A stretch of DNA of 64,000 nt from Climacteris rufus (GCA_013398175.1 VZRZ01002544.1:434065-498064), one strand, 5' to 3'. Counted from the stretch's first letter, positions 26,134-39,070 are shown. Numbers and translations are program-made. Notes: a model not told the origin generated them from the letters alone.

Positions 26134-26221
26134 CTCTAATTCCAACTCATCTCGGTCCATTTCTTGATGAATCCCTCCCATGTAGTCATTTGGGTCATAG
26201 TATTCATGCACAGATGGATGG
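26134..26221 (-). CDS. PDZRN3: PDZRN3 coding exon: linker between PDZ1 and PDZ2
   Basis: An 88-base exon beginning with the third base of a split codon and ending in phase 0. After the split codon it reads HPSVHEYYDPNDYMGGIHQE and on to MDRDELELE. The acceptor is ttttttttccag. The donor is GAG|gtattt, weaker than the others because it lacks the usual purine-A-G after GT. The GA left by the previous exon plus C here makes Asp, where mammals have Glu as I recall. The peptide is an acidic, tyrosine-containing linker (HEYYDPNDY) with no domain. Identity rests on close agreement with the PDZRN3 linker and exact phase continuity with both neighbours. Confidence 0.94.
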
Positions 26222-28355
26222 CTGGAAAAAAAAGGTACATTTTAGGGCAGAACTCAGTACTTTAATGGGACGTGTTAATGCACTCCAAGCTTGTAGGGAA
26301 ATGATGGACTAACCCTCACACTGAGGAGCTGCATGTGGTTAATTCTATAAACCCACACCATTTACACCAGTAAGTGTTTTAAATGAAATTTCCATGTATT
26401 GTAAGAGGAAAGCCTGCTGCTTTTTACAGCTTGAGCTCTCCCACACTTCTACTGTCTGTACTTTGGAAGTTGTAAGCAGAGTAATGCTCTTCTGATCGCT
26501 GTTTTCTATGCTGGATTGTTTTTTTCTGCAGTGAAAGTAAACTCCCTTTAATTCTCTGTTAACTAGATACATGTCTGAGGCTATTTACGTAACAGCATCT
26601 GCTAATTGGCTAAGATACCCACATTGTTAGAGGCAGGCGAGATTAATCTGAATGGGATTGGGAGAAGTGAGAGAGAACATTAGGAAAAAATGACTCTGTT
26701 TGCTTGTACATGGTGGGTGACAGCACTCCCAGAGAGCTGAGTGAGGGCCCTCATGTGAGAAGGGCTGTGAGGGAACACCACCACCTCCAGCTCAGAGGAA
26801 GGGGAATGGTGATCCAGCAGTTGGGATCTGTCTAATGCTTAAGGAACAGTATGAAGTTGCAGGGCTGAGCTGGAATAATGCAGGCATGTTGCAACCTAAA
26901 TCACAGAATGATAGAATCATGGAATAGTTTGGGGTGGAAGGGACACCCTTGCCATGGGCAGGGACACCTCCCACTATCCCAGGTGGCTCCAAGCCCCATC
27001 CAACCTGGCCTTGGACACTTCCAGGGATGGGGCAGCCACAGCTTCTCTGGGCACCCTGTGCCAGGGCCTCCCCACCCTCACAGGGAAGAACTTCATAAAT
27101 GATTCATCACGACCTAATCTTTGCCATTTTCTTAATGTAACTGGTTTTGCAGTTGGCAAGTCAGAGGTACTGAAAGCCCCTCCTGCAGATGAGGTTGGGA
27201 ATGTGCGTTGTCGGGGTTCCAGGAATAATCACGTCCTCTCCACAGGCTCTAAGCCCTGCTGTTTGTTCACTGCAAGCAAGCTCAAAGCTACAGCCTTTTG
27301 TCAAGTATTTCCACTAAATCATGCTGCTGTGCTTGAATTTTCAATGGGCTGGGAATAGGTGGCCATGCTGGAATATCTGCTGGAACCATCTTTCAAGTAT
27401 CAGCAGAGTGAGTTGTGAGAGGAACAGACATTGCACACAGAATGCAGGTCCTGGCTCAGTGTGTGGAAGTCAATGTGCTGTGAAAGTCACTCAGGAGCAG
27501 TGCAGGATCAGTGCCTGTTTGTAGCCAAACCCTATTTCCTAGGAGTGCTGGCAGGGATGTCTGGAGAGGTGCACTGGGGGTGTGTGTGCACACCAGCCCT
27601 GCCTCTGACCACATGCAGGATCATCTCAAACCAGCAATTGCTGTGGCTTGACCAGAGCAGCCTCTCACACACAGCAAAGTGAGAGGGTCAGAATCCTTTC
27701 CATTCCCTGCTCCCTGTGGAGATGTGTGGCAGGATGACAGGCAATCTGCAGGGGCTCCTTGGGGAGCTGTTTTCCTCTCCAACAGCATGTGAGGGCGGGG
27801 GGTGTGTGCGCCACGAGATAATTGTCATTTGTATTTGTAAGTACAAAAGCATCAAATTACCATTAACAATAATTAAAATTTGATTCTAAAACATCCATGA
27901 CAACACTGGTAAGTAATTTTAGTCCTAGAAAATAACTTATTTGAGTAACAGCGCTGCAGGGTTATAATAAAGTAATTAATACACTGGAACAGAATGTAGC
28001 AGCTCTTAGCATTACACAATTTATGGCAGCCATAAAAAATAAAGTTAAAACATAAGCAACCCAAAGAGGCAGTGAGAGGAATTACAAAACGCAATAACTT
28101 TATCCATCAAATGCCAGCAAAAAAAATGGGCTTTATGAGGCCATGTTGTGACTCAGTGGCATTACTCATGTGAGTAATGTCTTGCTAATGTGTAGGAAAA
28201 ATGAAAATGCTGTGAGTTACGGCTCAGTGGTAGAATCCTGGCTACTTTGGGGAGTTCACGTTGGCCAGCAAGTGAAGGTGAGGTTGTGAACTACTCCTAG
28301 CAGGCCACGCTGATGAGCAAAAGGACTTTGAAGGGCTCAGGGAAGCGTTGCTTAC
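26222..28355 (-). other. PDZRN3 intron (2134 bases) with a CR1 insertion
   Basis: Bounded by gtaagc and ttttccag. The only recognisable content is the CR1 copy at 26900-27094. The remainder includes a G-rich patch near 27790-27810 and AT-rich sequence. Confidence 0.8.
26900..27094 (-). mobile_element. CR1 LINE 3' end
   Basis: The plus strand reads tcacagaatgatagaatcatggaatagtttggggtgg..., the reverse complement of a CR1 3' terminus. It continues through typical CR1 text (ccaagccccatccaacctgg, ggatggggcagccacagctt, ctctgggcaccctgtgccag, ggcctccccaccctcacagg). It is 5'-truncated at about 195 bases and rather well preserved. The wording is like songbird CR1 copies as I remember them. It lies in the same direction as PDZRN3. 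Confidence 0.9.
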
Positions 28356-28609
28356 TCTTCAGGCAGCAGGTAGGGGTCCAGGCCGGGGACGGGCGGCGTG
28401 GGGGAGCCCATCTTGCTGAGGGCCATGATGTGCTGGAAGGTGATGTCGGTCTGGGTGCCCACGTCCACCAGCTGCGGCTCGGGCGCGGCCGCGAAGGCCT
28501 TGGCGCGCGGGGCCCTCCGCAGCACCTGCACCACGATGGGCTCCTTGGCCGTTTTGAACGCTTCCACCGCCTGCTCGTGGGTGGCTTTGGACAAATCCTT
28601 GCCATTGAC
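28356..28609 (-). CDS. PDZRN3: PDZRN3 coding exon: second half of PDZ1 and following linker
   Basis: A 254-base exon starting in phase 0 with VNGKDLSKATHEQAVEAFKT and ending with two bases of a split codon after LLPE. The acceptor is tctccccgcag and the donor is GAAGA|gtaagc. It supplies the VNGKDL strand, the alpha-B helix (THEQAVEAFKTA) and the last strand (IVVQVLRR) of PDZ1, then a proline-rich linker with the characteristic VDVGTQTDITFQHIMAL. Both the long transcript and the internal first exon at 42390-42458 should splice to this acceptor, so it is where the isoforms converge. The exon is GC-rich (many CpG) compared with its intron surroundings. The short Ala-rich stretch AKAFAAAPEP differs from mammals as I recall them. 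Confidence 0.96.
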
Positions 28610-29670
28610 CTGCGGGGAGAAAGGCAGCAAAGCCGTGAGGGACCCAGGCGCAGCTCCCATCCATCTCAAGCTGTGAGCAGCCGGTGCCAGCAATGACCCC
28701 TGCAGTCTTGAGCATCTCTCATTTTCCCTTTTCACTGCAGTAACCTTACAAATCCTCTGCTCTGCTTTTTATTTTGATAGATTTTACTGGGCCTGCTCTT
28801 TGAGCTGAAGTACAAACCAGCATCCCGTTTGTTTCTTGCAGATTAGAAATCCCTCAGCCCTTGTTCAAACACGACAAGTTATTGATTCTCCTGTAGTTTT
28901 TCTAGTTTTCGTTTTTTTTTAGCCTCTTCACCCTTTTGCTGAACAGAACCGAAACTACAGAACTATGTATTTGTGTCTGATAAACAATTTTTCAGATGAA
29001 ACATGATGGTGGTACTCAGTCACTGCAATAAAAAACTCTATTTTAGAGTAGTGGATAGAAATAACACTAGACATGCCAGGCCACGGAATTGGGGGATGAG
29101 CAGAGAATCTGCACACACTGCACACAGTACACACTGCAATGCCATGTTTAATCCCATTAAAGTAAGTGGGGCACCTGAATGAGAACATTACTCAGCACAG
29201 TAACTGAATTTAGCCCACACTTAACGTATTGCCCAGGGCAAAAAGCTGGGTGATATAAAGAGGGTTAACTCCAGTGCAGAATAGATTGAAAAGGCCAAAT
29301 TCCTGCTGAATTACCTTGTGCACATAACACTTTTTCCGCTGTCATCTTGGGTTTATCTTAGAGAGGTGATGACACCGGGCTTTTTGTGAAGCCAGCTGAG
29401 AGTGGAAGGTGCTAGCACGACTTGTACATTACACAAACACTTGCACTGCACACGATTGCTCCCAGGAAAGCACAGCGTGCAAAGTTTGGCCTGGTCAAAT
29501 TAAATATCATTAACTCGCCCAATTGAGCAGATTACTTTAAAACAGTTTGTACAGCTGCAAAATTAAGTTCAGCGTAATGTTTTCTCTGGAAAAAGGAAAT
29601 GCTGATTATGGTTTGAGTTTTATTATTTGCTGCAAATTAAATGTTGCACATTTTACTGTGTGCATCCTAA

Positions 29671-29685
29671 TTTTTTTTTTTTTTT
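29671..29685. repeat. Poly-T run (15)
   Basis: A simple T run on the plus strand. No target-site duplication or retroposed body was recognised next to it. Confidence 0.9.
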
Positions 29686-32600
29686 GGTACAACTAAATCC
29701 AATAAGCAATCAAAATAAACAAATCTAAATTGCAGCATGTAGTGTTTTTCAGAAATGTGCTCAGAATAACTCTTGAGCAGGAAACTATTCATGTCAGATC
29801 CTTTATCCATCTTTATAGTAAAACCTGGCAAAATCTTGCCAAGGACAGATTTTCAGTTCATTCCTAAATATTGTGAAGAACTTGGATCACAGTTAGTACA
29901 AGTCTGCATTTTAGTTTTGGTTCCTTAGGACACCTTTACTTCTGCAAATCCACGGACTGGCATCCTCTTTGTGCTCTCCTATGTAATTGTTGCATAAATA
30001 ATCATTATTTCAAGGACAGGTTGATGTCATGCAGGGAACAGGCAGTACTTGGGCTGTACCATAAATTGTTACTACAGGAATTATTTCCAAGTAGTTTCCT
30101 GGCTATGTTTTCTGCAAGCTGATAATGCCATGAAAAAGAAAAGTGCTGCTCAGCCAGGAAGAAGGACAGGGGTCCACATTTTAGAACTGGGGTGATGAGC
30201 CAGTTAAATTTTAATCTAAAACCTCTCCTCCTGCAAAGGCGACCTCGTGTAGAAAAGGTTTGTGACTTTCTGGCATTCAGCTTTCAGTGGGTAAACTGAT
30301 AACTCTAAAAGCAGAACTTTATTTGATGTGTATACAATTTTAAATCACGGGTTTGATAAGATGGCAATGATTACAGTGAAATGAAAGCATAATTCACTGT
30401 ATGGTTGTTTTTATGGGTTTCTTAACCCACTTCAAAGATATGGTTGGGGATTTTGTCTTTAAATGTTAATATTTCTATGAACTATGGCATCACCCCCATC
30501 ATATTAGGCAAACAATTCTCTGGACAGTAGCTGTTCACATGATGAATGGGTTTGGGGTCAGTCTGTGGATCCCTTACAAGAGACTGGTTCCTAAACTCCA
30601 ACTGAGTGCAATCCTTTTAGCTCTGCAGGTTCCTGTTCTGATCAGCAGCCCTGGCCCCTGTGGTGGATGCTGCTCTATGAATCTGCACTAACAAATGATA
30701 GAAGAATATGCAATGATGCAAAAATGTGCTTTAAAGTGATTTACAGCAGGGAATTACATTGTCTGAATCTGGCTCCTTAAAAACCTGCAGTAGCTGCCAT
30801 ATTATGTGGTAAATACTGAGCAGTGAATAGTTTTTAATTACTTTTTTTTTTCAGTATCTCCCATCTCAGCACAGCAATATCACTTTTCATTGAAGGGAAA
30901 TTAGGACAGAAGTGCTAAATATTTGGTTAATAAAAATCAGTAATTCTCAAGTCTGCTTGTGTATAACAGAGATAAATTGCTTTCTGGTCTAGAAAAAGCA
31001 GCAGGTATTCGTATTTTATTTTTAGTAGCACAAAAATGATGCAGAAGAGAAATATACTGTTGTGATCTCAATGGCCTGATTTCTGGTGTCTGTGTAGAGT
31101 TAGTACTTGAGGCTAACCTTGAGTCTGGCAAATAGGTGATACTAACATGTTTAGTTTCTGTGTGGAAAATTTGTTACAATTGACAAATAATTATTCCCAG
31201 TACTTAAAAGCCAATAAATACATGTATACAGCTTTGCTTTGTTAAAAAAACAGAAGTGGCATTATATTCACAGACTTTATTCCTAATGCTGGTGAATTGT
31301 GCTCAACAGTTTTTTCCTTATAAACAGTTACATCTGAAATAACACAGAAAAAAAAAATCCATGCACATGAACGCTTCAGAGACTGCCAAAACCTACAAAT
31401 ATGCATAATTTCTTAGGAACATGCCATGTGACAGAGACAATGGGATCTTTCATGGCACAAAAGATGGATAAATTAACTTGTCTGAAAGGGTGAAATGCTT
31501 AGCTTTTGGACCTTCTTAGCATCGGAAATAAACTGAATATGGAGATAAACTGCAGTGAACTGGAGTTAAACTGAGCTGAATGGACTTGGGTGAAATTTCT
31601 GTGGAGCCAGACAGTGTGTTTAGCCACTGTATGAGACAGGGACATAAATACTCTGAATTAAGACCAGACAGTAAATAAGGAAGGGATTCTTGAATTTTAT
31701 TTTTCTTAATAGAAACTATGCAATAATTATGAAATGGAATAGTATTTACAATACATTAGTACAGTATTTAGTGTGGTATTAGGGTATTTTATTTTATAGT
31801 ATGTACTGTATTTTATATTCTTCTGCACTAAAGTAGGCTGGAGAGAAAACCCTATCTAAAATCTCCTTTGTAGAGGCAGCAAGAAATCTACAGGTAAAGA
31901 TGGCATAATCCTATCTGGGAGGTCTGTGTCTCCTGGAAGTTTTCTTTTAATACTTGGAATGAAAATAAAATAATCACTTGAGCTTGATTTGATGCTCACT
32001 GGAGACAATGGGTATTTTGCTTTTGCAGTGCCTCAGCTCAGGTTCTGACTGAGAGCTGACATTAACAGCAAAGCAAGAAGTTATGAAGCCAAGTGTGCCA
32101 TCAGAATTTCATGGCCAAACTGAGATAATGGAAAGGAAAATGCTGTCATGGTCAGTTAAGGTAAAATGTGATGTATATTTGTAACTGGGAAAAAGATGAT
32201 GCAGGAAGGTAGAACAGGGGAGGCCACGGCACAAATCCAAATGGGTGATCCCAGCAAACAAATAAATGGAAAGGATGTCTTAAAATCATTTTGATCATGG
32301 AGTTCTCATTAAATTCTATATCCAAGAAGTAAATAGTGAGAAAAATAAAGAGGAATTAATGAAAAGAAGGAAAGAAAAAAACCAATATGCTGTATCTGGC
32401 CCCAAATGGAAGCAGCAGAACTCCACTGAGGAAACCTAAAGATTAGGTGGAATTGCTTAGGAATATCCCATGACAGCTCAGGAGGTGTGAACACAACAAA
32501 TACACTGTAGTTATAATTTGAGATCAGACTGCTAAGAGCCATGAAAAAGGCTGGAGAAGTTTGAGTGCTACCTTGGAGATACAAGAGTAAAACCAGGCAG

Positions 32601-35059
32601 TAGGATCTTGTGGGGTGTAGGGTTGGTAAGACCCAAGTGCTTTCTTGAGCCTGTTTTCAGGTCTCTCTCATGTTGGTGGCTTCATGTTAAGCAGAAAGAA
32701 CAAATCAGTGATGATTTGTGATCAGTGATGTTCTCCTCAACAAGGAGAAAAGGAAAAAAACATGAAAAAACTCTTAAGACTTAACTCTTTAGGCTGGTGA
32801 AGCATTTGCTCTACCTCACTAGGACATGGCTTTCCATATAACTTCCCCATGCTGCAAGTAAGGTATTGGATATACAATAGCTTCTCTTTGTTGGAGCTGT
32901 GCAAGGCATTTGTCATCCTTCCTGTTGAAATCCCCTTCCTCTGATAATTCTGGATATGGCACAGTGAAGCACCCTTTGCAAGGACAGATTTTCTCATGTT
33001 TTTATACTTTACATAGTGCTTTTGCTTTAACAATTATCCTACTGAGAGGTTTGGGATCCTCCAGCCGTTCCTGAGCCAAGTGCCACTGTTTGGATGCTGA
33101 TTTCCTGAGGTCAGAGTTGGCACAGGGGCAGAGTTGGAGCCTTCCAGCCTTCACCCTGCAAGGACAAGGCTGGGCCTCCTGTGCAAGGCAATGGGAGTTT
33201 GCAGCCAAGATTGGGATGACAGAATTGTTCCCTGTTACTAGAAAACACATTCTTATTTTTGTTTGAGGTATGAAGCATGATAGTACACAGTTGTGCTATT
33301 ACATAAATGCCATTTTCTCAGTGTTTAAATATTGAGCAGGGTTACATGCTTTATTTCTCTGGGTGGGTAGAGAAGACTAACTAATTGTCACTTCTTAATG
33401 GCAGACATAAATTAGAGGCATTCAGATAAATCAAAATATGTCACTTGTTTACATGGACAAAATGTCCTTGGGGTTGCCACCAATCCTTACTTTCTTTTCC
33501 TTCTGATACAGTGCTTATGGAAACCCCAGTGCTGGTGCTTTCTCTTTCCCTGTGACAGCAGGGTTTACACACCTGGGTTCTTTAGATGGGAAGGATGTTC
33601 CTGGAACTGATTCCCAGTTTCCCACTGGCAGAGGGAGCATAAAGGGGCAATATTAAGGGGAGGCAATATAAGGGGAGCCCTGAGAGGGGACACAGGGACA
33701 CCAGGACAGGGCTGGCAGCAGGGAAGGGGGGAGGATGCTCAGGGAATGGGGGTGAGGAGTTCTGCCCCCAGGCACGAGCAAACATCATCTGCAATAGCAC
33801 AGATGAAGCAACTTTGGGCACTGGCTGGTGTAGTTACTGACAGGCTGAGAAAGCCAGGACTCCCTGTGCAGAACAGTTTAATTATAATTATTTTGTACTT
33901 TATTTTTGCTGCAATAGTGTGTAATATTGTTGGGAGTACACAGCAGAAACCAGAAGGGTTTCAGGAAAAGAAAATTGTTTCTTTCCATCGATTTAGTCTG
34001 ATTTCTGTGAGTTTAATGCCATGAATGATAAACATTTGTATGCATTGTACAGCTTGTTGGCTCTTCTATGCCTCACAAATGTCACGGAGAAAAAAAAACT
34101 TTTTTGCCTAAGAATGAGTAAGCAGCTTTTCTTTGTAGAAATTCATGCAAATCCTTGGGAAGTTCACTATAAAAATGCTAGTTCTGTTAGACTACAGACG
34201 TCTGTGCTCCATTTAAAATGCTCTTTATGGTCTGATTCACTTCTTTAGCAAGTTCTTAAGGAGTCTGCATACTAAGAAAAAGCAGCACAACTTTAAAGAT
34301 TTTTATAGAAGCAGGAGCAGCGAAAAGCCTATTTTATAGCCCCCCCTTTTCCTCAGGAACTGGAGAAAAAAGGTTCAAAATATAGGTTAATTCTTCTTGC
34401 AGTTCCATCTAATCCCTCTTTTATCTCCCTCATATGTACAGTCTCCCTCTTTTTCAAAACCCCAGAACTATATTGTTTAGTAATAGACTGTTTCCATGTG
34501 TGTGCATTTCCCTTCTGCCTTGTGAGCCATCCATGACAAAACAGTTCAGACCAAGGAAAAATTCTTTTACTCAAGAGCACAGAATACATTTGTTCTCTAA
34601 ACCGTTAACTTGCAAATGGAAAATCTTGGGAGAAAGACCCTGGAAATACAGGAATTTTTATTTCGCTGGTAATTAGCACATTTGCGTATTAACAAGGCAG
34701 TGCCAGGACTGTCTGTAGAATATTAAGATGCTCTTGGTTGGGTTCTCAGGCTCTGCTCCTGTGGAACACAACTTAAAATAAAACCACAGGGAATTTTATC
34801 ATTTGCTTCAATGAAAGCACATTTAGAGCAATGCTGGGGCTTCTGAGACTCTTGGACTTTCACTATAAGCAAAATTTACTTGGAGCCCATTTGTCTTTAA
34901 TATGCATTAATCATGTTAAATGACCTTATCTCTGGGCAGAAATACTTTTTCATATTTTTCTTCCAAGTGATCTTTTGTGTATCTGCTCATGGCTTAATAA
35001 CCCAGGTCCATCTAAAACACAGCCAGAAGTTTACAGGCCTCCCCTTTTAATGACTCTTT

Positions 35060-35185
35060 CTGCTATTTCTGCAGCTCACCCAGAGGGGGCCAATCAATGG
35101 GATCTCTGAGTGAGGTACAAATGAGCCATAAATAATCATGAATTACTAATGACTGGGATTCAGCAAGTGTAATTACCCGTTTTCT
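35060..35185. other. Candidate conserved intronic element with homeodomain-type sites
   Basis: A dense cluster of AT homeodomain-type words (CCATAAATAATCATGAATTA region 35126-35145, ACTAATGA, GTAATTACCCG near 35169) follows CCAATCAATGG (35090-35100). No open frame or repeat explains it. Function is inferred from composition only. Confidence 0.3.
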
Positions 35186-35454
35186 CACATCCTTTGCTTT
35201 GTCCACCTCCAGCACTGCACCTCCAGTGTGGAAATGCTCTTGCCCTTCTCACATGTGCTTTTCCCAAGAGACAAAACCTGTGTCTCTGTATTTGTCTAGT
35301 ACAGCAAATCAGAGATTTTTATGAATGACAACTTTTTTAAAAGCTGTGTATTCTATATTTATGCTCAAAATAACACACAGTGAGAGGAAACAGCATAAAA
35401 AAGATTAATCAGTTTAGCTGAGGATGCAATGTTCTGTGGATTCAAGCTGAACTG

Positions 35455-35570
35455 GAGCAACATAAGAAACCAATTCTTGTGCTAAATCAGACCAAAAATC
35501 CCTGTAGACCAGCACCTTTCCCCCACATAAAAATGGAATGGTTGAAGACTAAGACAGGTTTGGAGGGGGC
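35455..35570 (+). mobile_element. Ancient CR1-like terminal fragment
   Basis: Words such as acataagaaaccaattcttg, tgctaaatcagaccaaaaat, ccctgtagaccagcac resemble the old amniote CR1-type sequence 'cataagaa...tgggtcagaccaatggtccatctagcccag' common in turtles and crocodilians. It is strongly diverged, and strand and borders are approximate. Confidence 0.4.
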
Positions 35571-35789
35571 TTTCCCTGGCTATGGCCTTCCAGCACCTAC
35601 AGTTTGGTAAAGCAATATTTAATACCATACATCAATTAAAATCAGGGTAGTAGTACAAGTTTCTGGTATACAGACCAGGGCTTCAAATAATACTGCTATT
35701 ATTTTAGTAGCATATCAGACTATGCAAACACAAGCAAAAGGCAGTGCTGCCTCTGGAGACCTGCTCCAAGCAAAGAGACAAAAGGAGTC

Positions 35790-35915
35790 TTGTACGGATG
35801 CGAAGATGAAACACAGAACAAGTCAGTGATCTGCCTGAGGTCACACCAGAGCACAGCACAACTGAAACCTCCAATCCCATCTCCCAGACACCGTGTTTAA
35901 GACCATTCTAATTCC
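35790..35915 (+). mobile_element. MIR-like ancient SINE remnant
   Basis: The segment gatgaaacacagaacaagtc, agtgatctgcctgaggtcac, accagagcac, then a tail ending in gtgtttaagaccattctaat, follows the order of the MIR core and 3' part (gaagtgacttgcccaaggtcacacagc ... gtgctcttaaccac). It would be a very old copy shared across amniotes. Borders are approximate. Confidence 0.5.
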
Positions 35916-38900
35916 CAGAATTCCCATTTTCACACTGTTTTACACTTTTTTGTTCATTGTTTGTAGTCTTTAAGCCCATCCTCCCACTCCCTCCCTTCCA
36001 CGAACGCCTCAGGGCTGCAGTACAGGGAAAGAGCAATTCTGGACAGCTCTGAGGATAACCTGTGTTGAAGAGGGTTACTGAAATTGGTTCCAAGAAAAGA
36101 TGGAAGGAACAGCCACTGCTGCTCTGTGGGAATCCAGTGACAGATCCCAGTGGGTTTGTTGGTGAGAGGCCCTGCAGCTTTGTCACCCTGGACCTCCCAG
36201 AAGCAGAGCAGTGTTTGTGGCTGAAGAAAACAAACCTCAGAAGGTGTTGTGTAGGCAGGAGTCCCACCACCACCTTCCTTCAGTCCGTGATGCCATGGCC
36301 AGGAGTTCTCATAGTGAGATATTGATAAAAACACCTGCATTTTCCTTTGCTTTTGGCTAAAACTGATGGCAGCGACACAGATGCACCAGGTCACATACAA
36401 GAGCTGCTGCTGCACTGTGAAGCATCTCTGCCAAATTTAAGAATTCTTATCAGCTGTGATCTTCCGACCTATGAACAATCCCTTTTTCTAAAATCATGTT
36501 CAGTCTTCACTTCTCAGGAATGTACAGGATATGAGTTTGAAGTTGCAAAAAACCCTCTCATTGTACTTCTGTTTGTAGTTTTTGTATTTGGGATAATTTT
36601 GGTATAATTTTGGTATATTGGTGCCCAGTTCCTATGCCAGTGGACAACATGTCCAATCACCTCTGTGTTCCTACCCAGGATTATCCCTGGATGAACACAA
36701 GGAAGTAAACACTGCCATGATTCTGACTGTGTTTTAGGTGGTGGCATCTTGCTTTTTGCCTGAAGACCTTCTGTGTTAATAGGAAGTTCTTCTTCAATTG
36801 TCACTGCTTAAAGTAGCAAGTATTGTAATATTTAATGTTCTGTATATTTGATATTACCTATTCTGCCCCTCTCCTGGCAAAGCCCTGACTTGCTACCAAG
36901 TTCTAGAGGGCCACTTGGATCTGCTCCCATTTACCCACCCCATCTCTGCAAGGGCCAGTCCCAGTGTTCATGTAACTGTAGAGTTGTCCTGTCCTAGTGA
37001 AAATGAAGCCTGACCTTTTGTTCCATTATTAATGAACACAACAAAACACATTTATTAAATCTGCACTTTTTCATTACTCCATATGTTTCCTTTTTTTCCC
37101 AGCCCATGTCTGGCATGTGACAGTAAAGCACAGAGTGATTGTCCATGGTGCCTTCTCCCTTGTGACTTCTTGCCACCTGCTTTATAGCATTTAACAGATG
37201 TATAAGTGTAAAGCATCACAAAACTCATCCCTTCAATCATTTATCATTTCAAAAAATCCAAATAAATCCATGCTGTGGCTAAGCATTTTATCTGCCCACT
37301 GTAAAGATGAAAAGCACTGTAGATTTTAGGAAGATTATCAAGCAGTAAGACATTTCATGTGCAGAGTAGGTCAAATTATCCATTTATACCACAGGTGACC
37401 ATTAGGCACTTGTTTATTTCACATCACATCTTGTTTATGTTCCTTTAACGGCCAAAATATCCCTCCAACTTTACAATAAAGAATACCTGCCAGAGAAATC
37501 CTAACAGAGGCATTGCATTATTCATCGTCAAGTGAAGAGGAAAATTTCAATTGCCAGTTTCTGGTAAATGTCTAATTAGGAAAGGGGACTTGTGAGCCAC
37601 AGACAGGCGCCACGATCATTAAAGGGCAGTTTTCTGAAGATTATGAGTCTCCAGTCTGTCAAGCAGAGTTTTTCTACAGCTGAACTAATTCTGCAGTAGA
37701 AAACCCTGTCTAGAACAAAGCCCTTGGAATTAACATCTTGTTTAAGCAAACACATGCCTACTTTGAAGTGAGTGTGATAGGTTCACAACTGTTATTGAGG
37801 TCAAGTTTAATGGTAGTGAAGTGACAGAATTAAACTTCAGTGCTAGTCTTAATTTCAGCTGCAGCACAGTCTGCACATACAGAGCACTTGAAGCCATACA
37901 CTGTATTTCAAGTAGAGCAGTTCCCTATAATTGGCACAACCACTTTGGTCTTAACATGGAAAACTACTGAAATGTAGAGTAACTAATTCTCTGGCTGCCC
38001 AATTAAATTTGAGGGTGTGAAAAGCATATGTACAGAGGCAATTATTTCTGTTTTCCAAATCTTACAGTTTTGATTAGATTTTTTTTTTCCTTCGAGCTGA
38101 ATGTTTATTTTGGCAAGCTTCTCTTTGGCCCTGATTTCGGATAACATCATTGCTCAGTAGGTTTAAGTCTAGTTAGACTGTTTCCTTGAATTAGGCTTTC
38201 TGACTGATTGATTACTTTAGTCTCCTTTTCTCAAGTCTGAATGTGTGAATGGAATTCTGATGGTGAAGGGACCTGCACTGGCGATCAGCTCAGTGCAACT
38301 GGTTTGTGTGGGAGTTCTGCTGGAGAACAGTCCCCTGCAAGCGATGCTGCTGGAAGCTGCCAGTGGGAAACAGTGTTGGCTTGTTCCTCATCGCTGCTGC
38401 CCTCTCATTAGCACAGCAATTTGTATCTGACCTTGGTGCTTATATAACCTTGGCCACAGTGCATCTCAGTCTAGTTTAAAAGACAAATCCAGCTTGCCCA
38501 CTATTGTTTTTACCAACACTGTCATTTTTATGTGTCTCGGGGACGTGTCAGGCCAGGAGCATGTGAGTGAGGCTTTCAAGTCACTGCCAGGCTGAAAGGC
38601 CACTGCAACAGCTGTTTATTTATATATGAACTTTAGTATTTGTGAGAGGTGCCAGCTCAACAATCACGGAGCAGAATCTTCTGACCTCGGCTCATCTGAA
38701 CCAAGGGCAGTGGCAACATGAGCTCGTTTCCTGCAGCACGTCCTTACCCTGCAGGGACAGCCTGGAGGAAGGGGCAAGGCTCTGTACTTATCTCATGGTT
38801 CCTCAGCTGAAAATGCCATTTTTGATGGGCTGTTTTATGATCCTTTCCCACTGTGAGAACTGGGTGAACTCCATCGTCTTAAATCCCGGGGAACAGTTTT

Positions 38901-38967
38901 GAGCGTTGCCCATGCAGTTTAGAATCATCTGTGATTTAAAATTCTATGTTGATATCCTTGGAAATTC

Positions 38968-39070
38968 TGGTGGAAGGTGTCCCTGCCCATGGCAGTAGGA
39001 TAGGAACCACAGGATCTTTACAGTCCCTTCCAACTCAAACCATTCTGTGATGCTGTGATGATTCTATAAA
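38968..39070 (+). mobile_element. CR1 LINE 3' end
   Basis: Contains ggtgtccctgcccatggcag, caggatctttacagtccctt, ccaactcaaaccattctgtg and a closing 8-base-repeat-like tail (atgctgtgatgattctataa), as in CR1 termini. It lies opposite to PDZRN3 and is truncated at about 100 bases. Confidence 0.85.

Noticed and set aside
35071..35095. CTCF-like core cccagagggggcc
   Set aside because: Only the AGGGGGC half agrees; the upstream CCACC part does not, so it is not reported as a site.
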